Shown: positions 27,093 to 35,355 of the stretch, one piece after another
How the letters are laid out: each line of letters starts with the position of its first letter
Numbering within the stretch: the stretch's first letter is position 1
Assembly (NCBI GenBank): GCA_002712325.1
Contig: PATH01000027.1
Span: 13,268-48,622, forward strand
Length of the DNA stretch: 35,355 nucleotides
Origin: Acidimicrobiaceae bacterium
GTDB taxonomy: Bacteria > Actinomycetota > Acidimicrobiia > Acidimicrobiales > UBA8592
Direction of reading: 5' to 3'
Notes under the pieces: generated by a model
Databases searched by the model: none
Told to the model about the DNA's origin: nothing
Seen by the model: the letters and a program-made list of their open reading frames with translations, nothing else
Made by a program: the position numbers and the translations under genes

Positions 27093-28829
27093 GTGTTCAC
27101 AAAGGTACTTATTGCTAATAGAGGAGAGATCGCTGTTAGGGTCATTCGAGCCTGCCGTGAGTTAGGAATTCAGTCAGTCGCAGTATATTCAGAGTTGGAC
27201 CGCAATGCATTGCATACACGGCTTGCAGATGAAGCTTATGCTCTCGGAGGCGAAACTGCTGCAGATAGCTATTTGAACACAGAAAAGATTCTCGAAATTA
27301 TTGAAGCTGCTGAAATTGATGCAGTCCATCCTGGTTACGGATTTTTCTCCGAAAACGCTGAATTCGCTCAGGCTATAACTGAGAAAGGCGTTACCTTTAT
27401 TGGCCCTCCTGTTGGCGCTATTGCCGTTATGGGTGACAAAATCAGCGCACGTCAAGCAGCTGAGAAGGTAGGAGTAAGTGGAGTGCCTGGCACCACAGAT
27501 TTTATTACATCGCCTAGTGAGGTAGAGGATTTTGCTGCTGAGCATGGCTATCCAGTTGCTATCAAGGCTGCATACGGAGGTGGAGGGCGCGGTATGAAGG
27601 TCGTTCGAGGTAAGGACGAGATTCAAGCTGCTATTGATTCTTCGCAAAGAGAGGCACTCGCCTACTTTGGCCGAGACGAAATATATATGGAAAGGTATCT
27701 CACTAAGCCGAGGCATGTTGAAGTTCAGGTTCTTTGTGATCAGCACGGTAACGCTATCTACCTCGGAACCAGGGACTGTTCAGCACAGCGAAGGCACCAA
27801 AAGCTTATAGAAGAAGCACCAGCTTTTGATATCCCTGAATCAATACTCAGGCAAATGGGTGAGGCTGCAGTTTCCGTGGCTAAAGGCTGTGATTATGTCA
27901 ATGCCGGTACGGTGGAGTTTTTGTATGAAAACGAAGAGTTTTACTACCTTGAGATGAACACTCGTCTTCAGGTGGAGCATCCTGTTACGGAAATGGTAAC
28001 GGGAATTGATTTGGTTGAACAGCAACTTAGAGTTGCCTTCGGAGAAGAACTGAGCATCGCACAGGAAGATGTTAAAATAACAGGCCATGCTATTGAGGTC
28101 AGAATTAATGCTGAAGATCCGGCTGAAGGACAATTTCTTCCTAGTCCGGGAAGGCTCGCCACATTCAAAGCATCGGCTGGTTTTGGAACAAGGTGGGATG
28201 GCGGTTATGAAGAGGGCGATGAGATCAGCCAATTCTATGACAACCTTGTTGGCAAACTAATCTGCTGGGGTAAGGATAGGGAAACTGCCATCGCAAGGAC
28301 TATAAGAGCCCTTGAGGAATTTGAAGTATCCGGACTCAGTACTACTATCCCAGCTGATCTGGCTATTCTAAGGCACCCTGATTTCCAAGCAAACAAGCAT
28401 TCTACAAAGTGGGTTGAGGAAGGTCTCGATTTAACTGGCGTTAAAGGCTCCGATACGGAGAACATCGAAGATGGAAGTAATTCAGTTGTTCGAACTACAG
28501 ACGTGGAGGTCAATGGTAAACGCTTTAGCGTATCTATGTCTGTTCCAAGTGGGAAAAGTCAAATCCGGCGAAGCGCATCTTCAACTGGCGCCAGCGCATC
28601 TGGCGGGGATGGGAAAATTTCCGTCCCTATGCAGGGAACGATAGTCAAAATTCAGGTAGCTGTCGGAGACACAGTCAAGTCAGGAGATATTCTTCTGGTT
28701 CTAGAAGCTATGAAGATGGAGAATAATATTTCTTCAGATGTAGATGGAACGATATCTGAAATTGGGGTTTCTGAGGGCGATTCCGTTGGTGCCGGAGATA
28801 TCGTCATAGTGATTGATCCTGACAGCTAG
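27093..28829 (+). CDS. accA: Acetyl/propionyl-CoA carboxylase alpha subunit (biotin carboxylase + BCCP)
   Basis: This is a two-part actinobacterial acyl-CoA carboxylase alpha chain: an N-terminal biotin carboxylase with ATP grasp, then a C-terminal biotinyl carrier. KVLIANRGEIAVRVIRAC opens the carboxylase; the glycine-rich ATP loop AAYGGGGRGMKVV and MNTRLQVEHPVTEMVTGID follow. The carrier has VLEAMKMENN with the biotinylated Lys at about 541. I moved the start from 27039 to the GTG at 27093 because the family begins exactly there and the earlier ATG would sit inside birA on the other strand. This gives 578 aa. The beta (carboxyltransferase) subunit is not in the window. Gene naming varies (accA3, accC, pccA). 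Confidence 0.95.
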   Translation: MFTKVLIANRGEIAVRVIRACRELGIQSVAVYSELDRNALHTRLADEAYALGGETAADSYLNTEKILEIIEAAEIDAVHPGYGFFSENAEFAQAITEKGVTFIGPPVGAIAVMGDKISARQAAEKVGVSGVPGTTDFITSPSEVEDFAAEHGYPVAIKAAYGGGGRGMKVVRGKDEIQAAIDSSQREALAYFGRDEIYMERYLTKPRHVEVQVLCDQHGNAIYLGTRDCSAQRRHQKLIEEAPAFDIPESILRQMGEAAVSVAKGCDYVNAGTVEFLYENEEFYYLEMNTRLQVEHPVTEMVTGIDLVEQQLRVAFGEELSIAQEDVKITGHAIEVRINAEDPAEGQFLPSPGRLATFKASAGFGTRWDGGYEEGDEISQFYDNLVGKLICWGKDRETAIARTIRALEEFEVSGLSTTIPADLAILRHPDFQANKHSTKWVEEGLDLTGVKGSDTENIEDGSNSVVRTTDVEVNGKRFSVSMSVPSGKSQIRRSASSTGASASGGDGKISVPMQGTIVKIQVAVGDTVKSGDILLVLEAMKMENNISSDVDGTISEIGVSEGDSVGAGDIVIVIDPDS

Positions 28830-28850
28830 AATTCGTGCAATCATCATCGC

Positions 28851-30185
28851 ATGAAGCGAAAGGTATCAGTGAAAAGGAATTTACTGCTGAAAGGAACTAG
28901 ATTCCGAGCGCTCTATGTTGCAGATTTTTTTGTCCTGTTTTCTATCTTGTTCGCTTCTCTACTCGTAAGATTTGGCACATCATGGCCTAAATCATTCAGC
29001 ACATATTGTGCCGGATTCTTAATAGCTGTTCTGATTCACTTGATTGTCTACTACTTTGGAGAGCTATATGAGCCCTCGCCAAGGATCGGGGCTAGATCTT
29101 TTCTTCCACGCGTTACAGCATTGACTGCGTTTGCTATTCTTGTGGACGCTACGCTTGCATTAATAACTGGGTTTTTCTTGATGCCGCGGGGTAATTTAGT
29201 TGCTTTTGGTATTTTCGGTTCACTTGGCATTGCATTTAATAGATGGTTGTCGCATAAAGTGCGAAATAAGCGCTTTGGTAGACCGCGCGTGCTTCTTGTG
29301 GGAAACGATAGTGATATCTCTTTAGGAAGTGATCACATTTTGGTGTCAGAAACTGAGGTCACAGTTGTTGGCTTAGTGGATCACCCAATGAATTTAGCTG
29401 ATCTTGTTAATGAGCTATCCGCAACGGATATTCTATTGATGAGCGCAGGAGGCCTTGAAAGCGTCTACCCTACGCCCTTAGCTGAAATTGAAAAGCAAAG
29501 AATAGGCATTTTTCAGAGGGTAATACCTTCGGATACTCTTCTGGGTATCAAACGAAGCCTACAAATAGGCGGAATGCCTTTCATAGCTTTGCGCGCTCAT
29601 TCTCTGTCAAAACCTCGATCTACTCTAAAACGTACAATAGAGCTTTTGTATCTTACGATTGGTTTAGTCCCGTTAATGCTCATAGCAACTTTCGTGGGAG
29701 GCTATGTAAGGCTACTTGCGGGCAGGAATATAATCTACCGGCAGGAAAGAACTGGAAAATTTGGACAGTCGTTTATGATGCTAAAGTTTCGCACGATGAC
29801 CGAGAACGCTGAGATTGACACTGGCGTAATAAAAGCACAGCACAAAGACGAACGTGTTGTTAAAGGTCTCGATTGGATAAGGAAAACTCGTCTGGATGAA
29901 ATTCCCCAATTCGTAAATGTATTAAAGGGAGAGATGTCTATTATCGGGCCTCGACCAGAGCGACCTGATTTTACGAACCAGTATCAGTTAGAAATTCCAG
30001 GCTACGAGCGCAGACATGATATTGCACCGGGCATCACGGGGCTAGCACAGGTCAAAGGAAGGTACCATACAGACCCTGCTTATAAATTAGGTCATGACCT
30101 TCAGTATTTGGTTAATTGGTCTCCAATCCTTGATATCCAAATTCTATTTCAAACTATTTGGACAATTCTCGTGCGAAGACCATAA
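28851..30185 (+). CDS. Polyprenyl-phosphate glycosylphosphotransferase (exopolysaccharide initiation)
   Basis: This is a 444-aa enzyme of the WbaP/WcaJ type that moves a sugar 1-phosphate from a nucleotide sugar to undecaprenyl phosphate to start polysaccharide synthesis. About four membrane segments fill the first 140 residues, followed by a Rossmann-like soluble part and one further membrane hairpin. The catalytic domain then has IYRQERTGKFGQSFMMLKFRT, RKTRLDEIPQFVNVLKGEMS and SIIGPRPERPDF, the signature of bacterial sugar transferases. The sugar donor is unknown. It follows the biotin carboxylase by 21 nt and continues into the GT2 gene. Confidence 0.93.
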   Translation: MKRKVSVKRNLLLKGTRFRALYVADFFVLFSILFASLLVRFGTSWPKSFSTYCAGFLIAVLIHLIVYYFGELYEPSPRIGARSFLPRVTALTAFAILVDATLALITGFFLMPRGNLVAFGIFGSLGIAFNRWLSHKVRNKRFGRPRVLLVGNDSDISLGSDHILVSETEVTVVGLVDHPMNLADLVNELSATDILLMSAGGLESVYPTPLAEIEKQRIGIFQRVIPSDTLLGIKRSLQIGGMPFIALRAHSLSKPRSTLKRTIELLYLTIGLVPLMLIATFVGGYVRLLAGRNIIYRQERTGKFGQSFMMLKFRTMTENAEIDTGVIKAQHKDERVVKGLDWIRKTRLDEIPQFVNVLKGEMSIIGPRPERPDFTNQYQLEIPGYERRHDIAPGITGLAQVKGRYHTDPAYKLGHDLQYLVNWSPILDIQILFQTIWTILVRRP

Positions 30186-30187
30186 CG

Positions 30188-31171
30188 ATGGACCACTTAA
30201 AGCCTCCAGTATCCGTAATAATGCCAGTCAGGAATGCTGCAAAAACGCTTGAAAGGACAATAGAGACTGTTCTTAATCAGAGCTATACAAATATTGTCGA
30301 GATCATCCTGGCAATTGGCCCTTCTGATGATGAAACTAGTGTGGCTGCAGAGGAACAAGAGAAATTAGATCCGCGTATTCAAATTGTGGAAAATAAAAGT
30401 GGAGGGACAGCTCGTGGCTTAAATTTAGCTGCAGAAATCGCAACGGGCGAATACCTTGTTCGTGTTGATGCACATTGCCTACTTCCTGATTCGTACGTCG
30501 ACATTGCTGTGAAAAAAATTAGGGAAACTGGTGCAGGTAATGTTGGTGGTATCCAAATGGCTACCGGAGAGATTGGATTCCAAAGTGCTGTAGCGGCTGC
30601 TATGACGTCAAAGTTCGGCGTTGGAAATTCTAAGTTTCATTATGGAGGGTTAGAAGGACCGGTTGACACCGTATACCTTGGAGTCTTCGACGCTGCTCTA
30701 TTCAGAGAACTAGGTGGTTTTGATGAGAAGCTTATTCGTAATCAAGACTATGAGCTTAATATCAGAATTCGTGAAGCAGGAAGATCGGTTTGGTTCACTC
30801 CGGAGATGGTCGTCAAATATTTTCCGAGATCTAATATTTCTCAATTATTTAACCAATTCTTTCAGTACGGAAGTTGGAAAAGGAAAGTAATCTTCAAACA
30901 CCCTAAGTCAATGAGAATAAGGCAAGTTGCTGCCCCAAGTCTGATTATCCTAATCCTTGCCTCAATAGTTCTATTTGTGTTATCCAGTGTTTGGTATCTG
31001 ATTCCTTTGATTACATACTTATCAGTTTCTATTGCTGTATCAATCCTCCAAAAGGGTCTTCCATTTAGGCTGAGGGTTGCTTTAAGTCTGATTTTTGTTA
31101 CCATGCATGTCGCATGGGGCTTAGGCTTCCTATTCGGCAGAGCGAGGATTCTGACAGTCTCTGACAAATGA
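30188..31171 (+). CDS. GT2 glycosyltransferase, ExoA-like
   Basis: This is a GT-A fold glycosyltransferase of 327 aa. SVIMPVRNAAKTLERTIE binds the nucleotide sugar, VRVDAHCLLPDSY carries the DxD-type metal motif (DAH), and FDEKLIRNQDYELNIRIREAGR is the acceptor region. Two to three membrane helices lie at the C-terminus (about residues 245-290 and beyond). Sequence style (YVDTV-like DTVYLGVFD, NQDYELN, QYGSWKRK) is that of succinoglycan ExoA transferases. I use the ATG at 30188, two bases after the previous stop, instead of the TTG at 30158, which would overlap the previous gene. Sugar specificity is not determinable. Confidence 0.92.
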   Translation: MDHLKPPVSVIMPVRNAAKTLERTIETVLNQSYTNIVEIILAIGPSDDETSVAAEEQEKLDPRIQIVENKSGGTARGLNLAAEIATGEYLVRVDAHCLLPDSYVDIAVKKIRETGAGNVGGIQMATGEIGFQSAVAAAMTSKFGVGNSKFHYGGLEGPVDTVYLGVFDAALFRELGGFDEKLIRNQDYELNIRIREAGRSVWFTPEMVVKYFPRSNISQLFNQFFQYGSWKRKVIFKHPKSMRIRQVAAPSLIILILASIVLFVLSSVWYLIPLITYLSVSIAVSILQKGLPFRLRVALSLIFVTMHVAWGLGFLFGRARILTVSDK

Positions 31172-31233
31172 TTTATACTGAAACACTTTTCGGGAAGTCA
31201 TTTAACCAGTTAAGTGTAAAATCGTCAACGGTT

Positions 31234-31253
31234 GGAACACCATCGGTAGTTCC
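31234..31253. terminator. Possible bidirectional hairpin between converging genes
   Basis: GGAAC-ACC-atc-GGT-a-GTTCC can form an 8-bp stem with one bulged base in the 136-nt gap between the convergent GT2 and moeZ-like genes, where a terminator for both would be expected. A T-tract is lacking on both strands, so it is only a candidate. Confidence 0.25.
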
Positions 31254-31307
31254 GAGCGATGATAAAAACGAAGACAACCTTAGGTCCATCTGATAGTTAG
31301 AAGATCA

Positions 31308-32477
31308 TCAAGCTTTGGTTAGAGGAGCTGGCCTACAGGTGTCGCTGAGTTCTACGACCTGAACACGATCTCGGTTCTCCCAGGTAATTTCCAGATTAGG
31401 GTCTTTCCTTAATTTAAACTCTCGGAAGCTCATTTCTGTTGCATCGAATGTAAGCAACCGGCCAGTAAGGGAATCTCCTAATTCAAGAATCATTTTTACT
31501 GCTTCTAATGCTTGAAGGCAGCCGATGATTCCCGGAAGGACACCCAATACTCCAGCTTCCGCGCAGCTTGGTGCTAATTCGGGAGGTGGGGGTTCAGGCA
31601 CCATATCACGGTATGTTGGCCCGTTTTGAGGGTCGAATACGGTTACTTGTCCCTCAAATCGAAAGATTGAACCATGTATGACTGGAATACCTAGTTTGAC
31701 AGAGGCATCATTAAGCATGTAGCGGACTGGGAAATTATCGGTTCCGTCGACTACGAGGTCGTACTGCGAAATGACTTCCTCAATATTTGATGCGTCGAGC
31801 CTTACGGGATGCGTAATCACACTTACATCAGGGTTTAGCTCATTGATAGTTTTCTTTGCAGAATCAACTTTTTGCTGACCTATCCTTGAATAGTTATGGA
31901 GTATTTGTCGTTGAAGATTAGATTCATCGACGACATCCATATCGACGATACCTAGCGTTCCTACTCCGGCGGCAGCAAGATATAGCGCTGCAGGCGAGCC
32001 GAGTCCTCCTGCGCCCAGACACAGGACCTTAGAGTTTAGAAGCTTTATTTGCCCTGCTTCTCCGACTTCGGGAAGTAGTAAGTGCCTTTGGTACCTGTTC
32101 CGCTTGCTTTGGTCTAAGACAGCCGGAATTTCCCATCTGCGACTCTCATCCTTCCATTGATTAAAACCGCCATCCAATGAAACTACATTTTTGTAGTCCA
32201 TTTCCTGAAGCGTCTTTGCGGCAAACGCAGAACGCGCACCTCCTGCACACATAGCAACAATTTTGGCTTCTTTATTAGGTATTCGGGCTTCTATCGAACT
32301 CTCGAGATTCCCACGGGGTATATGAACTGAACTATTTATTGCGCCTTGTTCGTACTCATCCGGTTCTCGAACATCGAGGAGTGTCCACCCATCCAAAAGG
32401 AGACTTTCTGCCTTTTCTGCTGAAACTTCAGTAATTTCAGATTTAGTGTTTTTTAATAGCTCGCGGAAATTGGCCAT
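31308..32477 (-). CDS. moeZ: Rhodanese-E1 fusion, MoeZ/MoeB-like adenylyl- and sulfurtransferase
   Basis: These proteins adenylate and thiocarboxylate sulfur-carrier proteins (MoaD, ThiS, CysO). Residues about 15-112 are a rhodanese domain with the six-residue active loop CAGGAR (Cys77). The E1 domain follows from about 125, with GAGGLGSPAALYLAAAGVG (ATP loop) and PSCAEAGVLG, whose Cys305 is the likely catalytic Cys. The domain order is reversed relative to mycobacterial MoeZ, where rhodanese is C-terminal. The CxxC pairs that hold zinc in E. coli MoeB are replaced by TYRDMVPEP and RKDPNLEIT, as in the MoeZ lineage. TAAAAT 5 nt before the ATG is a leaderless-type signal. It follows cobB by 36 nt. 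Confidence 0.9.
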   Translation of the reverse strand: MANFRELLKNTKSEITEVSAEKAESLLLDGWTLLDVREPDEYEQGAINSSVHIPRGNLESSIEARIPNKEAKIVAMCAGGARSAFAAKTLQEMDYKNVVSLDGGFNQWKDESRRWEIPAVLDQSKRNRYQRHLLLPEVGEAGQIKLLNSKVLCLGAGGLGSPAALYLAAAGVGTLGIVDMDVVDESNLQRQILHNYSRIGQQKVDSAKKTINELNPDVSVITHPVRLDASNIEEVISQYDLVVDGTDNFPVRYMLNDASVKLGIPVIHGSIFRFEGQVTVFDPQNGPTYRDMVPEPPPPELAPSCAEAGVLGVLPGIIGCLQALEAVKMILELGDSLTGRLLTFDATEMSFREFKLRKDPNLEITWENRDRVQVVELSDTCRPAPLTKA

Positions 32478-32482
32478 AGCTT

Positions 32483-32488
32483 ATTTTA
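32483..32488 (-). promoter_or_regulatory. Putative -10 element (TAAAAT) of the moeZ-like gene
   Basis: The hexamer ends 5 nt before the ATG at 32477, in the 36-nt gap after cobB; no Shine-Dalgarno sequence is visible. Confidence 0.35.
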
Positions 32489-32513
32489 ATTTCATATTAC
32501 GAAATTCACACTA

Positions 32514-33284
32514 TTAGGCTGAATAACAAATTTCTTGAAGAGTGGAACTAATATCTCCCCTTATCAAGTAGGAGGCTAGTCCATCATATTCTGTAGGTTC
32601 TCCGTTGAGAATTAGTATTGGTTTACCGAGACTATGAGCCAGAGGTACAATTCGATTAATTGGTCCCACTGTTAACGATGTCCCGATTGTCATCAGTAAA
32701 TCACATTCGTGAATTGATTGTTCAGATCTAAGTAAATCTTCGGCAACCAAGGATTGACCAAATGAGATTGTAGCTGATTTCAATAACCCGTTGCATGTCT
32801 CGCAACGTGGATCTTCCTCACCGTTACGAACTCTCTCTAAAGCTTCTTCCATTGGGGCTAAATAGTCGCAATCAAGACATTTTACATTTCTTGTATTTCC
32901 ATGGATTTCAACTATTCGATCCTCTGGAGACCCAGCTAGTTGATGAAGCCCATCCACGTTCTGCGTTATCAAAAGGAGGAGTTTCTCCTCAAGGTTAGCT
33001 AAAGCTTTGTGCCCATCATTTGGGGCAACACTTGGCCAAAGGTCCCCAGAAGCTCTGAGCTCCCAGTTTCTCTTCCTGATTTCAGGTGAAGTCGTGTAGT
33101 ACCGGATATTCGAGGCCTTTTCTGCTTCTGGATTCTTTGTCCAAACTCCATTGGGGCCGCGGAAGTCTGGGATACCGGAGTCCGTACTTATCCCTGCGCC
33201 AGTAAGTATCACTACTTTTGAGGAATTTTTTATAACTTCTTTGGCATTATCGAGTTCTTTTTGATGGGGTTTGTTTTGTTCCAC
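32514..33284 (-). CDS. cobB: Sir2-family NAD-dependent protein deacylase
   Basis: Sirtuins remove acyl groups from lysines using NAD+. TGAGISTDSGIPDFRG and TQNVDGLHQLAG are the NAD loops, VEIHGN contains the catalytic His, and a zinc ribbon is formed by CLDCDYLAP and CETCNG. GTSLTVGP is the conserved NAD-ribose loop. At 256 aa it is the usual bacterial length. In class II-type sirtuins an Ala/Tyr/Arg set favours succinyl substrates, but I could not assign the acyl preference. It starts at a GTG with TAGCAT 7 nt upstream and is divergent from the MauE-like gene. Acetyl- and acyl-CoA synthetases are common targets in actinobacteria, which is general knowledge rather than evidence here. Confidence 0.95.
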   Translation of the reverse strand: MEQNKPHQKELDNAKEVIKNSSKVVILTGAGISTDSGIPDFRGPNGVWTKNPEAEKASNIRYYTTSPEIRKRNWELRASGDLWPSVAPNDGHKALANLEEKLLLLITQNVDGLHQLAGSPEDRIVEIHGNTRNVKCLDCDYLAPMEEALERVRNGEEDPRCETCNGLLKSATISFGQSLVAEDLLRSEQSIHECDLLMTIGTSLTVGPINRIVPLAHSLGKPILILNGEPTEYDGLASYLIRGDISSTLQEICYSA

Positions 33285-33291
33285 TATAAGA

Positions 33292-33297
33292 ATGCTA
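33292..33297 (-). promoter_or_regulatory. Putative -10 element (TAGCAT) of cobB
   Basis: The hexamer ends 7 nt before the GTG at 33284, without a ribosome site; a leaderless arrangement. Confidence 0.4.
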
Positions 33298-33350
33298 GCG
33301 TGACAAACTAGTTCTAGAGTTGGTAGTGAACGAGTTGAGGGAATTCTTTT

Positions 33351-33869
33351 ATGGTTTCAATTGCTTACTTTATAGCCTGTCAATTATTGGCAATTGGTGG
33401 GAGCTTAAAACTCCTCAGCCCTCAACTAAGTCATGATGCTTGGAAGAAGCTGAATTTCCCTTCATCTTTGACCTTTGTTAGGTCTATCGGCTTTCTTGAG
33501 TTTACGACTGCTATTTGTGGCATGATTTTTGCTGGTAAATTTTTCCCATTCGTGGTTGCAGCTTGGTTTGCTATTTTTTCTGTTTTAACATGGCACATTT
33601 TACGTTTACCTGTTGCTTTACCTTGTGGTTGTTTTGGGAAATCCGAAGTCCCGACTTCGCGAAGTCATCTCCTCATGAATTTTGCTCTGATGATTGTCTC
33701 TCTAGGGTCTGTTGGGGTTGACGGACTAGGGGAACAAGTTAGTTCGCGCAACTGGTGGGGTTTAGGATATATAGCGATTCTTATCCTAGGGTCAATACTT
33801 GCCTACGCCGTAGTAACGTATGACTTTGCATTCCGTATAAGATCTAGAAATTCTCAACTAGATCGATAA
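33351..33869 (+). CDS. MauE/DoxX-like membrane protein
   Basis: This is a four-helix membrane protein of 172 aa. Hydrophobic segments lie at about residues 1-19, 43-80, 105-120 and 132-155. ALPCGCFGKSE between helices, followed by SRSHLLMNFAL, is the C-G-C-F-G signature of MauE-type (methylamine utilisation) and related DoxX-superfamily proteins. These support thiol redox or disulfide formation together with TlpA-like thioredoxins. No mau cluster is present, so a methylamine role is not supported. A ribosome site GAGGGA stands 8 nt before the ATG. Its last 26 nt overlap the 3' end of pepA on the opposite strand. Confidence 0.8.
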   Translation: MVSIAYFIACQLLAIGGSLKLLSPQLSHDAWKKLNFPSSLTFVRSIGFLEFTTAICGMIFAGKFFPFVVAAWFAIFSVLTWHILRLPVALPCGCFGKSEVPTSRSHLLMNFALMIVSLGSVGVDGLGEQVSSRNWWGLGYIAILILGSILAYAVVTYDFAFRIRSRNSQLDR

Positions 33870-35280
33870 GCAAGCGGACTCCGAAACCTGTTCCGCCTTT
33901 CGGGTGCTCACCCCATGCAGTGTCTGCAAACGCAGGTCCTGCAATATCGAGATGAGCCCATGGAATTTCTTCGGAGACGAATTCTTTAAGGAATAGCCCG
34001 GCCGTTAAGGCACCTCCCCAATTACTTCCGATATTTTTGACATCTGCAACATTTGAATCAAGTTGACTTCTATATTCGTCTGGTAAAGGAAGATGCCAAA
34101 CTCTCTCTCCAGTCTGTTTGGCCGCATCTTCAATAGCACTTATCAGAGAATTATCTGTTCCCATCAAACCGGCATATTGGCTACCCAGCGCCACCATGCA
34201 AGCGCCCGTTAGTGTCGCTAAGTCCACTATTGCATCGGCTTTCATTTTTGAAGCCACAGAGAGAGCATCAGCCAAAATAAGTCTTCCCTCTGCATCAGTG
34301 TTTAGAACTTCGACTGTTTTGCCATTCTTAATGTGGAGAACATCTCCTGGCCTTGTTGCATCCCCTCCGAGCATGTTGTCGGTAAGTGGGATCAGGCCCG
34401 TTACTTTAGTATTCGGAGCTATCTGCCCGATTGCTATCATGGAGCCCAGTACTGCTGCTGCTCCCCCCATATCGCACTTCATTGTTGACATTCCTTGTGC
34501 AGTTTTGATTGAGAGCCCTCCCGCATCAAAGGTAATTCCCTTACCGACGAGAACGATATGCTTTCCGTTACTCTTATTTGGTTTATAGCTGAGTTGAACA
34601 AATCTAGGTTGCTGTGTAGAGCCTCTATTGACACCAAGTATCCCACCCATCTTTGCTTTCTTTATTGCGGGCCCATCTAGTACCTTTATGCTCAAGCCAT
34701 TTTCTTTTGCGAGTGCAGTCGCTTTCCTCGCAAAAACTACGGGCGTTAAATCTCCTCCCGGTAGATTTACGAAATCCCGAGCTGTATTCACACCACTAGA
34801 AATAGATTCTGCTCGAGCTATAGCGGATTTCACTCCACTTCCTGACCCGAGAACAGTAATTGTGCGTTTCACTGGTTTAGGGGGATCGGATTTCAAAGCC
34901 GTGAATTCATAGTCTCCCAATATCGCTCCTTCAAGAAATGCTTGAATTACTGTAGCTTTATTTTCTTTTGCGATATCGCTTCCACCTACGTCGATTGTTA
35001 TTGATTTAAAATTTTTGATTCCCCGAAGGAGGTGAACGCCGGCTTGCCGAAATTTTTCTGTACTTGCGTTAGCATCTTCGCCTATCCCAATTAATGCTGT
35101 TGAGTAATTACTTCCATTCGTGAAGATTACTTGGCCCTCTTTAGCTTCAAATGCTTGCGAGGAAAGATAGTTGGTGTCAAAATCAGATGGTTGATTAGCG
35201 ATCTCTTCTATCGTTACGACTCTTACAAGGAGATCTGACCTTGCTGATATTGAGCTTGAGTTCTTTATTTCAATAGGCAT
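33844..35280 (-). CDS. pepA: Leucyl aminopeptidase (M17 family)
   Basis: This is a di-zinc (or Mn) cytosolic aminopeptidase that removes N-terminal residues. The C-terminal catalytic domain shows VGKGITFDAGGLSIK, MKCDMGGAAAVL and NTDAEGRLILADAL, carrying the Lys, Asp and Glu metal ligands and the catalytic Arg. The N-terminal half is the variable macro-like domain. At 478 aa it is the expected length. AAGGA lies 5 nt upstream of the ATG, immediately after the stop of a further minus-strand gene, so it is probably the second gene in an operon. The 3' end overlaps the MauE-like gene by 26 nt in convergent orientation. Confidence 0.96.
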   Translation of the reverse strand: MPIEIKNSSSISARSDLLVRVVTIEEIANQPSDFDTNYLSSQAFEAKEGQVIFTNGSNYSTALIGIGEDANASTEKFRQAGVHLLRGIKNFKSITIDVGGSDIAKENKATVIQAFLEGAILGDYEFTALKSDPPKPVKRTITVLGSGSGVKSAIARAESISSGVNTARDFVNLPGGDLTPVVFARKATALAKENGLSIKVLDGPAIKKAKMGGILGVNRGSTQQPRFVQLSYKPNKSNGKHIVLVGKGITFDAGGLSIKTAQGMSTMKCDMGGAAAVLGSMIAIGQIAPNTKVTGLIPLTDNMLGGDATRPGDVLHIKNGKTVEVLNTDAEGRLILADALSVASKMKADAIVDLATLTGACMVALGSQYAGLMGTDNSLISAIEDAAKQTGERVWHLPLPDEYRSQLDSNVADVKNIGSNWGGALTAGLFLKEFVSEEIPWAHLDIAGPAFADTAWGEHPKGGTGFGVRLLIDLVENF

Positions 35281-35355
35281 TTATTCCTTCTTTTCTTTTG
35301 CTGTTAGGGATTTCTTTTCTTGGGTACGTGCAATGATCCACATAAGGTCAGATAG
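35281..35355 (-). CDS. Possible 3' end of an upstream gene (partial)
   Basis: On the minus strand the last 75 nt are an open frame that ends in TAA directly against the pepA ATG. The visible C-terminus (DLMWIIARTQEKKSL then a Lys-rich tail) looks like a plausible protein end, and the stop-start junction is typical of an operon. The fragment is too short to identify, and it could equally be untranslated leader. Confidence 0.35.
   Translation of the reverse strand, partial: LSDLMWIIARTQEKKSLTAKEKKE

Noticed and set aside
27189-27746. 185-aa ORF antisense to the biotin carboxylase gene
   Set aside because: It has no domain signature and lies wholly opposite a strongly conserved enzyme; a shadow frame.
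34118-34588. 156-aa ORF antisense to pepA
   Set aside because: Low-complexity Ala/Ser/Pro-rich translation opposite the conserved M17 catalytic domain; a shadow frame.

Overview
The window is ordinary, very gene-dense bacterial chromosome, most likely from a low- to mid-GC member of the Actinomycetota, possibly an Acidimicrobiia-like lineage. That placement is inference and rests on several points. There is a mycothiol-type DinB/MDMPI enzyme and a complete CofD-CofE coenzyme F420 pair. The E1-like protein is of the actinobacterial MoeZ type. A DUF5719 protein sits beside a giant GT2 membrane glycosyltransferase. The gene neighbourhood (secA, ahcY, phosphomannomutase, fbiA/fbiB, LCP, birA, biotin carboxylase) resembles the mycobacterial secA1-to-accA3 region as I remember it. 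Intergenic gaps are short, convergent stop codons interlock, and no rRNA, tRNA, insertion sequence, prophage or CRISPR array is visible.

Layout. (a) 1-2000: tail of an APH/ecdysteroid-kinase-like phosphotransferase, a small zinc-ribbon protein on the minus strand, a nitroreductase, and an MDMPI-family enzyme. (b) 1968-12784, all minus strand: threonine aldolase, ftsX, ftsE, prfB, secA, ahcY, a Trm112-like protein, a phosphomannomutase/phosphoglucomutase and a CPBP membrane protease. (c) 12868-15277, plus strand: ftsH and a membrane-anchored thioredoxin-like protein. (d) 15274-19943, minus strand: DUF5719 protein and a 1042-residue polytopic GT2 glycosyltransferase coupled by ATGA. (e) 20086-23628, plus strand: rmd-like reductase, gmd, cofD, cofE as one tight operon. 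(f) 23632-27058, minus strand: a HxGH nucleotidyltransferase, a histidine-rich membrane-anchored protein of unknown function, an LCP ligase and birA. (g) 27093-31171, plus strand: biotin carboxylase/BCCP alpha subunit, a polyprenyl-phosphate sugar-phosphate transferase and an ExoA-like GT2. (h) 31308-35355: moeZ-like rhodanese-E1 fusion and sirtuin (minus), MauE/DoxX-like membrane protein (plus), leucyl aminopeptidase (minus) and the end of one more minus-strand gene.

How the genes fit together. Phosphomannomutase, Gmd and Rmd-like reductase outline a route to GDP-D-rhamnose or a related 6-deoxyhexose. The sugar-phosphate transferase, the two GT2 enzymes and the LCP ligase could assemble and attach an envelope polysaccharide. 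FtsE/FtsX, SecA, FtsH and CPBP serve division, secretion and membrane quality control. BirA lies divergent to its presumed biotinylation target.

The most notable cross-cutting signal is regulatory. Twelve starts have a TAnnnT hexamer 5-8 nt upstream of the start codon, mostly without a good Shine-Dalgarno sequence, which is the signature of leaderless transcription. It also supports a small gene that would otherwise be easily missed. I did not find a clearly undescribed multi-gene defence or mobile system. The best candidates for novelty are the His-rich anchored protein, the rearranged MoeZ and the small zinc-ribbon protein.
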